A DNA stretch of 64,000 nt from an uncultured Prevotellaceae bacterium (GTDB lineage: Bacteria > Bacteroidota > Bacteroidia > Bacteroidales > Muribaculaceae). A program made the position numbers and the translations under genes. The notes beneath the pieces were generated by a model. The model ran no database searches and was not told the origin of the DNA. It saw only the letters and a program-made list of their open reading frames with translations. The stretch lies in NCBI GenBank assembly GCA_947169265.1, contig CAMVPC010000003.1, positions 1 to 64,000 of the forward strand, in the 5' to 3' direction. Below are positions 51,261-60,319 of the stretch, in pieces (position 1 is the first letter of the stretch; every line of letters begins with the position of its first letter).

Positions 51261-51905
51261 ATGAACACCTTCATTCTCATCATAGGATTACTCTCGCAAG
51301 TGTGCTACGGCGCGCGACAGCTCGTGCAGTGGCTCATGACTGAGCGGCTCAAGCGCGTGGTGTCGCCCACCGGCTACTGGGCCTTCTCGCTCGCCGGGTG
51401 TTGTTTCATGCTGTGGTACGGTTGGTTGCGCGAGGATATTGTCATCCTCGTAGGTCAAATTTTATCGTTCTACGTCTATGTGCTCAACCTCGACTATAAG
51501 GGCGCGTGGAAACGCATTCCTCTTGTGTTGCGTGTCGCCCTCTATCTTGTGCCTATAGTAGCTTTAATAGCCACTATAGTGGCCGCTCCCGTGCTCATCG
51601 ACCGTTTCATCCACAACCCGCTCATTCCGCTGTGGCTCATGATTTACGGCACATGTGCCCACCTTATTTTCCTCAGCCGTTACGTTTACCAAGTAGTGGT
51701 GAGCGTCAAGCACCACGAGTCGCTGCTGCCGCCGCCTTTCTGGGTCATCAGCATCGTGGGCGCCGCGTTGATTTTCATCTATGGCCTGTATCGCCTCGAC
51801 CCCATCCTGCTTATGGGACAAAGTGTAGCTATCGCCATCTTCTCGCGCAACTTGTGGTTTGGCCTCACCCACCGCGATAAGGGTTGTTCAAAACCCTGTG
51901 AATAA
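51261..51905 (+). CDS. Membrane protein with two lipid-A-disaccharide-synthase N-terminal-like (LAB_N) units
   Basis: 214 residues with about six membrane helices in two similar halves. The first half contains GLLSQVCYGARQLVQWLMTERLKRVVSPTGYWAFSLAGCCFMLWYGWLREDIVILVGQ. The second has LIFLSRYVYQVVVSVKHHESLLPPPFWVISIVGAALIFIYGLYRLDPILLMGQ. This is the LAB_N domain found fused to LpxB in some bacteria and free-standing in Bacteroidales. A role in lipid A or envelope lipid metabolism is suggested by that association only. Confidence 0.8.
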   Translation: MNTFILIIGLLSQVCYGARQLVQWLMTERLKRVVSPTGYWAFSLAGCCFMLWYGWLREDIVILVGQILSFYVYVLNLDYKGAWKRIPLVLRVALYLVPIVALIATIVAAPVLIDRFIHNPLIPLWLMIYGTCAHLIFLSRYVYQVVVSVKHHESLLPPPFWVISIVGAALIFIYGLYRLDPILLMGQSVAIAIFSRNLWFGLTHRDKGCSKPCE

Positions 51906-52307
51906 CCGCCCGCCCTTGTTAAAAACCGGCACAAAAAGTGGTGAAAAAATAAAGGCTAAAAAATTTGCATTTCATCGAAAAGTGCGGCTTATCATTTTTT
52001 TTCAAAAAACCACGTTGATAACCCTTCAATTTTTATCGATTCTTTCCACACTTATTTTGACCGTTTTTGTGACTATTCACAAACTTATTTATTAACTTTG
52101 CAGGTTGTAAACAACCTGTGTACAAGTGAGAGAAAACATTAATTATCAATCATTAGACTTGTTAATATCCTATTCAAAAAACTTGCTTTTCATTTAACAA
52201 TTTAAAAAACAAGAAAATGGGCGAAAAGTTTTCCCCACTTTGCACAGCCTATTATCAGCAGTATAAAGATTTAAAATTAATTTTAAAATAAATATTTATA
52301 TCTAATT
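51906..52307 (+). promoter_or_regulatory. Long AT-rich nadA upstream region with promoter, palindrome and small ORF
   Basis: No annotated gene lies here. A -7 box TAACTTTG (52093-52100) is followed at once by the palindrome CAGGTTGTAAACAACCTG (52101-52118), which would form the 5' end of the transcript or an operator. The leader is about 200 bases. A 24-codon reading frame (ATG at 52217, TAA at 52289-52291) ends 16 bases before nadA. The region before the promoter is AT-rich with nothing else I can name. Confidence 0.55.
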
Positions 52308-53297
52308 ATGGTGAACTTGGATAAGGGGTACGTCGACGCGCCCATCCCCGAAGGAATTGACCTCAAAGAAGAAATATTGCGGCTCAAGAAAGAGCGCCAT
52401 GCCGTCATCATGGCCCATTACTATCAGCGCGAGGAAATTCAGCAGCTTGCCGACCACATTGGCGATAGCCTCGCCTTGGCACAGCTTGCGGCTAAAGTCG
52501 AAGAGCCGGTGATAGTGCTGTGCGGCGTCCATTTCATGGGCGAGACTGCCAAGATACTGTGTCCCGAGAAAACGGTCATAGTACCCGATATCAACGCCGG
52601 TTGCTCGCTCGCCGACAGCTGCCCGGCACCCGAATTCAAGAAATTTGTGGAAGCGCACCCGGGTCACACTGTGGTGAGCTATGTCAACACCAGCGCCGCC
52701 GTGAAGGCCGTCACCGATGTGGTAGTGACGTCGGGCAACGCGCGCGAGATAATAGGCGCGCTCCCCGAGGACGAGAAAATAATCTTTGGCCCTGACCGCA
52801 ACCTGGGCAACTATATAAACGGACTCACCGGCCGCCACATGGTACTTTGGGACGGTGCTTGCCACGTGCACGAGCAGTTCTCTATCGAGAAATTGCTGCA
52901 GCTCAAGAAAGAGAATGGTGACGCGCAAATTCTTGTCCATCCCGAGTGCCCCAAGCCCATACGAATGATTGCCGACAAGGTGGGCAGCACGCAGGCCCTT
53001 TTAAACTATGCCGTGGAGAGCGACTGCGACAAGTTCATTGTGGCCACCGAGAGCGGCATACTGTTCAAAATGCGTGAGAAATGCCCCGGCAAAACGTTCA
53101 TTCCGGCGCCGCCCGAAGATGGCAAATGTGCCTGCAACGAGTGTAACTTCATGAAACTTATCACGCTCGAAAAACTATACAACTCGCTGCGCTATATGCA
53201 GCCCGAAATCACTGTCGACAAGCGGGTGGCTAAGGCCGCCGTCAAGCCCATTGAGCGTATGCTAACCATGAGCCGCGACTTGGGACTCATCAAGTAG
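52308..53297 (+). CDS. nadA: Quinolinate synthase
   Basis: The 329-residue iron-sulfur enzyme condenses iminoaspartate with dihydroxyacetone phosphate to quinolinate, for NAD synthesis. Family motifs are MAHYYQREEIQQLADHIGDSL (residues 30-50), GVHFMGETAKILCPEKTV, GCSLADSC, YVNTSA and the C-terminal CNECNFMKLITLEKLY. Cysteines suited to a 4Fe-4S cluster are present. The partners nadB and nadC are not in the window. A strong terminator follows the stop. Confidence 0.95.
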   Translation: MVNLDKGYVDAPIPEGIDLKEEILRLKKERHAVIMAHYYQREEIQQLADHIGDSLALAQLAAKVEEPVIVLCGVHFMGETAKILCPEKTVIVPDINAGCSLADSCPAPEFKKFVEAHPGHTVVSYVNTSAAVKAVTDVVVTSGNAREIIGALPEDEKIIFGPDRNLGNYINGLTGRHMVLWDGACHVHEQFSIEKLLQLKKENGDAQILVHPECPKPIRMIADKVGSTQALLNYAVESDCDKFIVATESGILFKMREKCPGKTFIPAPPEDGKCACNECNFMKLITLEKLYNSLRYMQPEITVDKRVAKAAVKPIERMLTMSRDLGLIK

Positions 53298-53337
53298 TTT
53301 GGCAAGTTTACATCTTGCTCACTGAATAGAGAATAGC

Positions 53338-53373
53338 AGCGCCTGCCACGAAATGCGGCAGGCGCTGTTTTTA
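53338..53373 (+). terminator. Terminator of nadA
   Basis: Ten-base perfect arms AGCGCCTGCC and GGCAGGCGCT with a 9-base loop are followed by GTTTTTA, 41 bases after the nadA stop. Confidence 0.85.
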
Positions 53374-53413
53374 GTAGAGAGAGAAGAGAGTGCTGTAATA
53401 AAAAAGTGGAGGA

Positions 53414-54130
53414 TTATTCAGCGTCCTTGTTGCAAGGCTCCACTATCTTCCAGATGATAGCGGCAAGTGCACCACCCACAAACGGACCTACGATGAAAAT
53501 CCAAAGGTTCTTGAGTGCTTCGACACCAGCTTCGCCACCAGCGAAGATAGCGGGACCAATCGAACGGGCGGGGTTCACGCTCGTGCCGGTGAAGTGAATA
53601 CCCACCAAGTGGATGAGGACGAGCGAAAGACCGATGGCAAGGCCGGCAAAGTTGCCGGTGCCCAGGTTAGCCTTGGCGGTAGTGCCGAGCACCACGAGCA
53701 CGAAGAGTGCGGTGAGCACGATTTCGGCCACAAGGCCGGTGGTAACGCTCACTTGACCTTTTCCTATTTCCTCAAGATTTTGCAGATTGTTGGCACCGAG
53801 ACTGCTATCACAACCGTACATGTAGCAAAGCAGACAGCCGGCGAGGATGGCACCGATGACTTGGAAGACCATGTACATGGCGCAATCCTTGAAATTGATG
53901 CGCTTGGTCAAGAAGCAGCCGAGGGTGATGGCAGGGTTGATGTGGCAGCCGCTGATGCCGCCAATGGTGTAAGCCATAGCTACCACAGCGAGACCAAAGG
54001 CAAGCGCAGTGCCCACCACGGCGGGAGTGCCCGCAATGTGGGCAGTGTCACAGCCCAGACTCACGGCAGCGCCGCAACCGAGGAAAGTAAGCACGAAAGT
54101 GCCCACAAGTTCAGCTAAATATTTCTTCAT
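53414..54130 (-). CDS. aqpZ: Aquaporin (MIP family)
   Basis: A 238-residue channel with six membrane helices and the two NPA boxes, HINPAIT and SVNPARS. The spacing, the short loops and the ELVGTFVLTFLGCG start fit a water channel of the AqpZ group rather than a glycerol facilitator, which would have an Asp after the second NPAR. The selectivity call is an inference. A -7 box TACTTTTG lies at 54192-54185, 55 bases before the start. Confidence 0.88.
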   Translation of the reverse strand: MKKYLAELVGTFVLTFLGCGAAVSLGCDTAHIAGTPAVVGTALAFGLAVVAMAYTIGGISGCHINPAITLGCFLTKRINFKDCAMYMVFQVIGAILAGCLLCYMYGCDSSLGANNLQNLEEIGKGQVSVTTGLVAEIVLTALFVLVVLGTTAKANLGTGNFAGLAIGLSLVLIHLVGIHFTGTSVNPARSIGPAIFAGGEAGVEALKNLWIFIVGPFVGGALAAIIWKIVEPCNKDAE

Positions 54131-54329
54131 AAGCTTAAAAATTTAATAATTAGTATAATAATTAAAAGATTAGTTTTAGTCCCACAAAAGTAAGAAAAAT
54201 TCACAACTTTTTAAAAAATATCTCCACTTTTATAACTAATAAGTGATAATTTTATTATGAACTTTCGGGATATTGCGGATTTAGGAAACAACGCTTTTAC
54301 TGCATGTAAGCATAGTGGAGATTAGCGGC
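54131..54329. other. Spacer between murF and the aquaporin gene
   Basis: The 199 AT-rich bases hold the likely -7 box of the aquaporin gene. I see no gene and no clear terminator for murF. Confidence 0.4.
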
Positions 54330-55661
54330 TTACAGTTCGTCGGGGAGCAGGAAAAGGCGGGTACCGTTCGACCCCTTGATGAGGATGTGGTAACCGGTGG
54401 GACGGTCGCCGGCGGCAAGGGCGGCGCGCACTTGTTCCACGTCGTCAAATTTGCGGTAATCGCAGTCGATATCGGCAAATTCGCGGCCCACAAGCCACAC
54501 GGTGTCGAGACCGCACTGCGCCACTTGCTCTACGAGGCGGCGGTGCTCGTCGCGGCTGCCGGGTCCCAGTTCGCGCATCTCGCCCAGGATGGCCATCTTG
54601 GGCGACACATTCATGGCCGCGAAGTTGTCGAGGGCGGCGCGCATCGAGGTGGGATTGGCGTTATAGGCGTCGACGATGAGGCGGTTGTGGGGCGTGACAA
54701 CGAGTTGCGAGCGGTTGTTGGTGGGCTGATAGCCCTCAATGGCGTTCACAATCTGCTTGGGTTCCACCCCGAAGTGGAGACCCACAGCGATGGCCGCCAG
54801 CACATTGTCGAGGTTATAGCCACCGATGAGGCTCGTGCTCACCTCGTGCCACGGCGAATGGGGCGCTTCGTTGTCGCGCCAGCGCAGCCGCAAGAAGGGG
54901 CTGCAATCGACGATTTGGCCCACGACGCGTGCCGCCGTGTTGTCGTCGCGCCGCGTGTAGCGCAGAGTAGCCGTGCCGGCCGGCACGATGGCGGTGAGAT
55001 ACTCGTTGTCGTCGTTCACAAAGATGAGGCTGCCGGGGCGCGTGGCCAGCGCGTCGTAGAGTTCGCCCTTGGTGTGTATAACGCCCTCAAAGGAGCCGAA
55101 GCCCAGCAGGTGGGCTTTGCCCACGTTGGTGATAAGTCCGCAGGTGGGCTCGGCGGTGCGCGCCAGCGTGGCGATGTCGCCCGGGTGGCTGGCGCCCATC
55201 TCGACAACGGCGATTTCGTCTTCCTCGTTGAGTCGCAGCAATGTCTTGGGCACGCCCACGTCGTTGTTAAAGTTGTCCTCGGTGGCCATCACGCGATACC
55301 GCTGGGCGAGCACGGCGCGCACGAGTTCCTTGGTCGTCGTCTTGCCGTTAGTGCCCGTGATGCCTATCACCGGGATGTCGAAGCGGCGGCGGTGCTCTCG
55401 CGCAAGGTCCTTGAAGGTTTGCAGCACGTCGTCGACGAGCAGCATGCGCGTGGCGCCCGTGGCGGCATAACGGTTATAGATGTCGCTGTCGTCGACCACG
55501 GCGAGCGCGCATCCTTTCTCGAGGGCGGCGGCGGCAAAGCGGTTTCCGTCGAAACTTTCGCCCTTGAGCGCAAAAAAGATGCTGCCGGCCGGGCAGTCGC
55601 GGCTGTCGGTGGTGTAAACGGGGTGTTGCCTGTAGAGGTCGTAGAGTTGTTTAATGTCCAT
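54330..55661 (-). CDS. murF: UDP-N-acetylmuramoyl-tripeptide--D-alanyl-D-alanine ligase
   Basis: The fourth Mur ligase adds D-Ala-D-Ala to the muramoyl tripeptide. The ATP loop GTNGKTTT is at residues 103-110, with EMGASHPGDIATLA, LITNVGKAHLLGFGS and VDAYNANPTSMRAAL as family motifs. The 443 residues are standard. It is not in the dcw cluster, as is usual in this lineage, and is a single gene with a -7 box TAACTTTG at 55698-55691. Its dipeptide substrate comes from the ddl gene at 62684. Confidence 0.95.
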   Translation of the reverse strand: MDIKQLYDLYRQHPVYTTDSRDCPAGSIFFALKGESFDGNRFAAAALEKGCALAVVDDSDIYNRYAATGATRMLLVDDVLQTFKDLAREHRRRFDIPVIGITGTNGKTTTKELVRAVLAQRYRVMATEDNFNNDVGVPKTLLRLNEEDEIAVVEMGASHPGDIATLARTAEPTCGLITNVGKAHLLGFGSFEGVIHTKGELYDALATRPGSLIFVNDDNEYLTAIVPAGTATLRYTRRDDNTAARVVGQIVDCSPFLRLRWRDNEAPHSPWHEVSTSLIGGYNLDNVLAAIAVGLHFGVEPKQIVNAIEGYQPTNNRSQLVVTPHNRLIVDAYNANPTSMRAALDNFAAMNVSPKMAILGEMRELGPGSRDEHRRLVEQVAQCGLDTVWLVGREFADIDCDYRKFDDVEQVRAALAAGDRPTGYHILIKGSNGTRLFLLPDEL

Positions 55662-55690
55662 ATATTGTTATGTAATTAATTCTAAGACCA

Positions 55691-55698
55691 CAAAGTTA
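55691..55698 (-). promoter_or_regulatory. -7 box of murF
   Basis: TAACTTTG on the minus strand, 30 bases before the murF ATG. No good -33 element at the expected spacing. Confidence 0.5.
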
Positions 55699-56007
55699 CA
55701 CATTATTGGCGGGAATTGACCCCGCTCTGCCCCTAAATTTATAAAAATTAGCCCGCAACCGATAAATATGGTTCCTTTTAGATGCCTTAGCGTTTTTTGA
55801 AGTTAGACGCAATATATAGTGGGCTACACCCCTGCCTACTATCTGCCGCCCCTGGCGGGGTTATTTAGCTGCGATGATTAATTTTGAAAATCAGCTATGT
55901 GATCGAGTGAACATCATTCTCTCTATAAACAACTGATTTCTCTGAAATGAACCGGATAAGCGCCAAATCAGCCATTAGGCCGGGTTTGTGTATTATTTTG
56001 AATAGTT
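55699..56007. other. Non-coding stretch upstream of the candidate structured RNA
   Basis: No open frame of note. A plus-strand -7 box TAATTTTG is at 55879-55886. CTGATTT (55932-55938) can pair with AAATCAG (55965-55971). It may be the promoter and 5' part of the RNA that follows. Confidence 0.4.
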
Positions 56008-56185
56008 GAACGCGTTTGAACCCGCGTCAAAGGGAAAAACGCCCGGAGGGCGTCCTCGTGAGTAACCCTTCGGGTGGCCATCACTTTCATGGTCACCGGG
56101 AACTTCAACGTTCCTAATTACCATGCTATTCTCATTACAAAAGGAACTGTAATGCACAAGGTTTTGCAGGTGACCCCCTTTTTTT
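56008..56185 (+). ncRNA. Candidate structured non-coding RNA
   Basis: Successive perfect stems are visible on the plus strand: ACGCG/CGCGT (56010-56027), ACGCCC/GGGCGT (56039-56053), GTGA...TCAC (56058-56084) enclosing ACCC/GGGT, and a long-range stem GGTCACC (56091-56097) with GGTGACC (56169-56175). The last encloses GGAAC/GTTCC and CATTACA/TGTAATG, and the structure ends in CCC and seven Ts. The loop of the last hairpin contains GGAAC, which can pair with GTTCC and so allows a pseudoknot or switch. I recognise no family: it is not tmRNA, SRP RNA or RNase P RNA by their conserved cores. The 5' end may lie near 55890. Confidence 0.6.
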
Positions 56186-56224
56186 AACGGTTAGTTAAGA
56201 TTGTCTTTTTATTGTGTAAGCAAA

Positions 56225-56248
56225 AAAAGTCGGCTTAAGCCGACTTTT
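56225..56248. terminator. Bidirectional terminator downstream of miaB
   Basis: A perfect 24-base palindrome (AAAAGTCGGCTT and its complement) is followed by seven Ts on the minus strand, 43 bases past the miaB stop. It can also act on plus-strand transcripts. Confidence 0.8.
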
Positions 56249-56290
56249 GTATGGACCTAACTTTTGTGAGATTATCAGGTGACAAGGTGG

Positions 56291-57658
56291 TCACCGGTCG
56301 AGGCGACGGCCGATGAGCGTGGCGCTGGTTGCCCGCTCGACGAGGCATAACACGCGGTCGCCCACGCGCGTGTCGCCGGCCGGGAAGACGATGACTTTGT
56401 TTTGCGGCGTGCGGCCGAACATGTCGTCGCGCGAACGCTTGCTATAACCCTCCACGAGCACCTCGAATGTTTTTCCCACATCGCGCTTGTTGCTGCATGC
56501 CGAGAGTTCGTTTTGCAAGGCTATCATGCGGTTGAGGCGGTCGATTTTCACGTCTTCGGGCACATTGTCGGGCAGGTGCTTGGCGGCAAAGGTGCCGGGG
56601 CGCTCGCTGTACTTGAACATAAATGCCGAGTCGAAACCCACCTCGCGCATGAGACTGAGGGTGAGTTGGAAGTCTTCTTCGGTCTCGTCGTGGAAACCGG
56701 TGAAGACGTCGGTCGAGATGCCGCAGTCGGGCATGCGGCGCCTGATGGCGGCGATGCGGTCGAGGTACCAGGCTCGGGTGTACTTGCGGTTCATGAGTTT
56801 GAGCACATGGTCGCTGCCGTTTTGCACCGGCAGGTGGATGTGATTGCAGATGTTGTCATGCGCGGCCATCACGTCGAGAATGGCGTCGCTCAAGTCCTCG
56901 GGGTTGCTGGTGGTGAAACGCACGCGCATCGTGGGTGCCGCGGTGGCCACCATGGCCAGGAGGGCGGCAAGGTCGACGGGCGCACCGCCATCTTGTGGTT
57001 TATAGAGGTAGGAGTTGACGTTTTGTCCCAGCAGGGTAACTTCTTTGAACCCCCTGTCGCGCAGGTCGGCGAGTTCGTTGAGGATACTTTGTGGCTCGCG
57101 ACTGCGCTCGCGTCCGCGCGTGTAAGGCACGATGCAGTAGGTGCAAAAGTTGTTGCAGCCGCGCATGATGGAGATGAAACCCGACACGCCGTTGCCGCCC
57201 AACCGCGTGGGGATGACATCGCGGTAGGTCTCGGTGCGGCTCAGCTCCACGTCGATGGCTTTCTCGCCGCGCTCGGCGGCGGCGAGCAGCTCGGGCAGTT
57301 GCAGGTAGCTGTCGGGGCCGGCGACGAGGTCCACGTCGTGCTCGTGTAGCAGCACGTCCTTGAGTCGCTCGGCCATGCACCCTATCACGCCCACGATGAG
57401 GCGCCGGCGACGCCGGCGGCGCAGCGCGTTGAGGGTGCCCAGGCGCGCGAAGATGCGTTGCTCGGCGTTGTCGCGCACCGAGCATGTGTTGATAAAGATG
57501 GCGTCGGCCTCATCGAGGCTTGTGGTGGTGCCGTATCCGGCCATTTTCACAACGCTGGCCACGACTTCGCTGTCGGCCACGTTCATTTGGCAGCCATAAG
57601 TCTCGAGCAGCAATTTCTTGGGAAATTCACCGCTGGCTGGAGAATAAGTAAGTTGCAT
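56291..57658 (-). CDS. miaB: tRNA-2-methylthio-N6-dimethylallyladenosine synthase
   Basis: A radical-SAM methylthiotransferase that modifies A37 of tRNAs. The start was set at ATG 57658, because the longer frame overlaps pfkA; this gives 455 residues. The N-terminal domain carries Cys23, Cys59 and Cys94 (YGCQMN, NTCSVR, IGCMAE) for one 4Fe-4S cluster. The radical-SAM motif CNNFCTYC is at 168-175, and the C-terminal TRAM domain (FEVLVEGYSKRSRDDMFGRT) binds RNA. It lies 17 bases after pfkA on the same strand. Confidence 0.95.
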   Translation of the reverse strand: MQLTYSPASGEFPKKLLLETYGCQMNVADSEVVASVVKMAGYGTTTSLDEADAIFINTCSVRDNAEQRIFARLGTLNALRRRRRRRLIVGVIGCMAERLKDVLLHEHDVDLVAGPDSYLQLPELLAAAERGEKAIDVELSRTETYRDVIPTRLGGNGVSGFISIMRGCNNFCTYCIVPYTRGRERSREPQSILNELADLRDRGFKEVTLLGQNVNSYLYKPQDGGAPVDLAALLAMVATAAPTMRVRFTTSNPEDLSDAILDVMAAHDNICNHIHLPVQNGSDHVLKLMNRKYTRAWYLDRIAAIRRRMPDCGISTDVFTGFHDETEEDFQLTLSLMREVGFDSAFMFKYSERPGTFAAKHLPDNVPEDVKIDRLNRMIALQNELSACSNKRDVGKTFEVLVEGYSKRSRDDMFGRTPQNKVIVFPAGDTRVGDRVLCLVERATSATLIGRRLDR

Positions 57659-57674
57659 AAGAGATGTGACGGGG

Positions 57675-58652
57675 TTATATCGAGAGTCGGCGCAGTGTCT
57701 TGAGGAGCTCGCGGTCGATGGGTTTATCGTTTTTGATGGCCTTGTTGAACGGGACGTAGACAATCTCGTCGTTGCGGTCACCAATCATGATGTTGCGCTG
57801 GCCCTCGAGCAGGGCGTCGACGGCCGCGGCCCCCATGCGCGAGGCCAAGATGCGGTCTTGGGCCGTGGGCGAGCCGCCGCGTTGCAGGTGACCCAAGATG
57901 GTGACGCGGGTGTCGTATTGTGGATACTCGTTGCGCACGCGCTCAGCGAGTCCCATGGCGCCGCCGGTGACGGGGCTTTCGGCCACGAGCACTATCGAGG
58001 AGTTCTTGCTCTTGCGGAATCCGTTCTGGATGAGTTCGGCAAGCTGGTCGACTTCGGTCGAAATCTCGGGGATGATAGCGGCCTCGGCGCCGCTGGCGAT
58101 GGCTCCGTTAAGGGCCAGGAAGCCGGCGTTGCGTCCCATCACCTCGATAAAGAAGAGGCGCTCGTGGGAGCTGGCCGTGTCGCGGATGCGGTCCACGCAC
58201 CACATGATGGTGTTCAAGGCCGTGTCGTAACCTATGGTGTGGTCGGTGCCGAACAGGTCGTTGTCGATGGTGCCGGGCAAGCCCACGATGGGCACGTCAA
58301 ACTCGCTGGCAAACTGGCGTGCGCCCGTGAGCGAGCCGTCGCCGCCAATGACCACGAGCGCGTCGATTTCGTGTTTTTTCATCACCTCGAAGGCGCGCTT
58401 GCGGCCGTCCTCGGTGGTGAACTCCTTGCAGCGTGCCGTCTTGAGGATGGTGCCGCCTTGCTGGATGATGTTCGACACGTTTTGTGTCTTGAAGTCGGCC
58501 ACCTCATCGTCGATGAGGCCGCGATAGCCGCGATAAATGCCTTTCACGCTAAAACCGCTGAAGATGGCGCTACGGGTGACCGAGCGTATCGCCGCATTCA
58601 TTCCCGGCGCGTCACCGCCACTGGTAAGAATACCTATTGTTTTGATTTGCAT
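57675..58652 (-). CDS. pfkA: 6-phosphofructokinase (ATP-dependent)
   Basis: A 325-residue glycolytic kinase that phosphorylates fructose 6-phosphate. The motifs [14 protein letters not shown] (residues 10-23), [18 protein letters not shown] with the catalytic Asp, [11 protein letters not shown] and [15 protein letters not shown] are all present. The GGDG form favours ATP rather than pyrophosphate as phosphate donor. It lies between the GYF_2 gene and miaB. Confidence 0.95.
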   Translation of the reverse strand: MQIKTIGILTSGGDAPGMNAAIRSVTRSAIFSGFSVKGIYRGYRGLIDDEVADFKTQNVSNIIQQGGTILKTARCKEFTTEDGRKRAFEVMKKHEIDALVVIGGDGSLTGARQFASEFDVPIVGLPGTIDNDLFGTDHTIGYDTALNTIMWCVDRIRDTASSHERLFFIEVMGRNAGFLALNGAIASGAEAAIIPEISTEVDQLAELIQNGFRKSKNSSIVLVAESPVTGGAMGLAERVRNEYPQYDTRVTILGHLQRGGSPTAQDRILASRMGAAAVDALLEGQRNIMIGDRNDEIVYVPFNKAIKNDKPIDRELLKTLRRLSI

Positions 58653-58679
58653 TGTTCTATAAATCTTTTATAAAGTGAG

Positions 58680-59426
58680 TTACGCGGCATCGGCCAGCCA
58701 CGCGAAATAAGTCATAATGGTCCAGAACACGCCGCCGGCGATGAGGCCTATTTTGAGCCACAACTGGGTCTTTTTTGACAATTCCTTAGCGAGCTCGGTG
58801 TCGCCGGCTTCCTCGGCCTTTTTCGTCTGCATACTGAAGTAAATAGACACGGCGCCCACCGGCAGGCAGCACAGGATGGTGAGGACTATCGATTGCCACA
58901 TCCACGAGTAGGTGAGCGATGGCTTGTAAGTGCCTTCTTCCTTGCTGTCGTCGCTCGAGGTTGTGGAAGCGCTTGTAGTAGCAGTCGTGTTGGTGGCGGG
59001 CACCACGCCGGTATTGCCGGCCTGCACAGGCTGCGATGGCTGTGACGGGCTGGCTGGCTGCGACGTTACCCTGCTCACCGGCGCGGCGGGCGCGGCGGTG
59101 CCGGGAACTTTCACGCCACGGAACATGGCGTTGCCGCCGCCGGGCTGTGGCGCGCGGGCTGCCGGTTGCGGCGCTGCTTGCGGGACCTGAGCCGGAATGG
59201 GTGGCGGCGCGGTGACACCTCCCAGGGTCACTTGCGCGGGAATGGGCGGCGGGGTGGCGCCGCGCAGGATGGGTGCCAGTTCGGGCACCTGCGAGGCGGG
59301 GCGCCAAGTGGGCCATCCTGAGGCCCACACGAGGGTGTCGGGGGTGATGCCTGCCGTGGCCATGGCCTCGTAAGCGATGGGGCCCGACTGCTGGTTGCCG
59401 ATAGCGACGTAATATTCCATAGTCAA
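58680..59426 (-). CDS. GYF_2 and CD225/dispanin-like membrane protein
   Basis: 248 residues. The first 50 (YYVAIGNQQSGPIAYEAMATAGITPDTLVWASGWPTWRPA) are a GYF_2 domain. A Pro/Ala/Gln/Ser-rich linker of about 100 residues follows. The end has two membrane helices with SWMWQSIVLTILCCLPVGAVSIYFSMQTKKAEEAGD, the CD225/dispanin pattern. Such proteins are common in Bacteroidales with no assigned role. The start may also be the second ATG at 59420. It lies three bases from the Sel1 protein gene. Confidence 0.85.
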   Translation of the reverse strand: MTMEYYVAIGNQQSGPIAYEAMATAGITPDTLVWASGWPTWRPASQVPELAPILRGATPPPIPAQVTLGGVTAPPPIPAQVPQAAPQPAARAPQPGGGNAMFRGVKVPGTAAPAAPVSRVTSQPASPSQPSQPVQAGNTGVVPATNTTATTSASTTSSDDSKEEGTYKPSLTYSWMWQSIVLTILCCLPVGAVSIYFSMQTKKAEEAGDTELAKELSKKTQLWLKIGLIAGGVFWTIMTYFAWLADAA

Positions 59427-59429
59427 AAT

Positions 59430-60176
59430 TTAGTAGCGGTTAGGATAATATTTGTGGAGTAGCTTGGTGAGCGGGGCGGCCTTCATGGGCTGGCCCGTGG
59501 CCTTGTAGTAGTTGATGAGGCAGTGGCAGGGCTCGGGGCAGTCGCCGGCAAAGCGGCGCTCGCTCTCGAGGGCCGCGGCCTGCATGAGGCTCACGCCCTG
59601 GGCCTCGTTTTTCTCGTAGCCGTGGGTGCCCTCAAAGGTGTACAGGCCCACGTAGGCCTTACCGTCGAGGTGCCCCTGGTCGTAGGCGCGACGGATGTAG
59701 TAGAAAGCGGTGTCGGCGGCGGGCTCCACATAGTATTCTCCGGTGGCAAACGAGCGGATGCCGTCGGTGTAGATGCGGTAAAGCTCGGCACTCGCCTGGC
59801 CGTTGCCCAAGTCGCTGGCCTGCTTGATGAGGTCGATGCCTTTCATGCGCTCCTCGCGCGTGTCGACGCTCATGGCATACATGGCGAAGCCTTTGCGCTC
59901 CATGGCGTAAGTCGACCCTTGGGCGATGCACTCGTCAAACATCTGGATGGCCTTGTTGCGGTCCATGCTGTAAGATGGCGCTTGCATGAGGAACACCATC
60001 CATGCCAGGCGCACCTTGCTGTCGATGTCGCCGGCTGCCGTGGCGCGCTTCAGGTAGGGGAGCGCCTTGCCGTAGTCTTCGGCCTCAAACCATTTCTTGC
60101 CCAGCTCGGCATCGGTCTGGGCCATTGAGCAAACACAGGTGGCCAAAGCCACCATGAGCCACATTATCTTTTTCAT
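59430..60176 (-). CDS. Secreted Sel1-like repeat protein
   Basis: 248 residues with signal peptide MKKIMWLMVALATCVCSMAQ. The mature part has Sel1/tetratricopeptide-like units such as GKKWFEAEDYGKALPYLKRATAAGDIDSKVRLAWMV, NKAIQMFDECIAQGSTYAMERKGFAMY and AFYYIRRAYDQGHLDGKAYVGLY. Sel1 repeats mediate protein contacts in the periplasm. It is coupled to the GYF_2/CD225 gene three bases downstream, suggesting a shared envelope role. No catalytic motif is seen. Confidence 0.82.
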   Translation of the reverse strand: MKKIMWLMVALATCVCSMAQTDAELGKKWFEAEDYGKALPYLKRATAAGDIDSKVRLAWMVFLMQAPSYSMDRNKAIQMFDECIAQGSTYAMERKGFAMYAMSVDTREERMKGIDLIKQASDLGNGQASAELYRIYTDGIRSFATGEYYVEPAADTAFYYIRRAYDQGHLDGKAYVGLYTFEGTHGYEKNEAQGVSLMQAAALESERRFAGDCPEPCHCLINYYKATGQPMKAAPLTKLLHKYYPNRY

Positions 60177-60319
60177 AATTAAACGTTTTTTTGCGTTGTG
60201 GTTAATAAGTTATTTTTATTTTAACTTACAAAGATGAGAAAAATTTTCCACATTTGAGCCAACTGTGCCCAAAAAACTATCGGCTTACCGTTTTTAGCTT
60301 GAAATTTTTAGCTTGAAAT

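Noticed and set aside
51890-52120. Possible replication origin (AT-rich stretch with DnaA-box-like TGTGAATAA and CTATTCACA)
   Set aside because: One box is inside the end of a coding sequence, the others are imperfect and not clustered, and dnaA is not nearby. A simple long nadA leader explains the region.
55700-56200. tmRNA, RNase P RNA or SRP RNA as identity of the structured region
   Set aside because: None of their conserved core sequences (tRNA-like ends, the P4 GAGGAAAGUCC core, the GGAA-tetraloop SRP core) is visible.
57659-57784. N-terminal extension of MiaB
   Set aside because: It overlaps the end of pfkA and is Ser/Thr/Arg-rich shadow sequence. The conserved MiaB N-terminus begins after ATG 57658.
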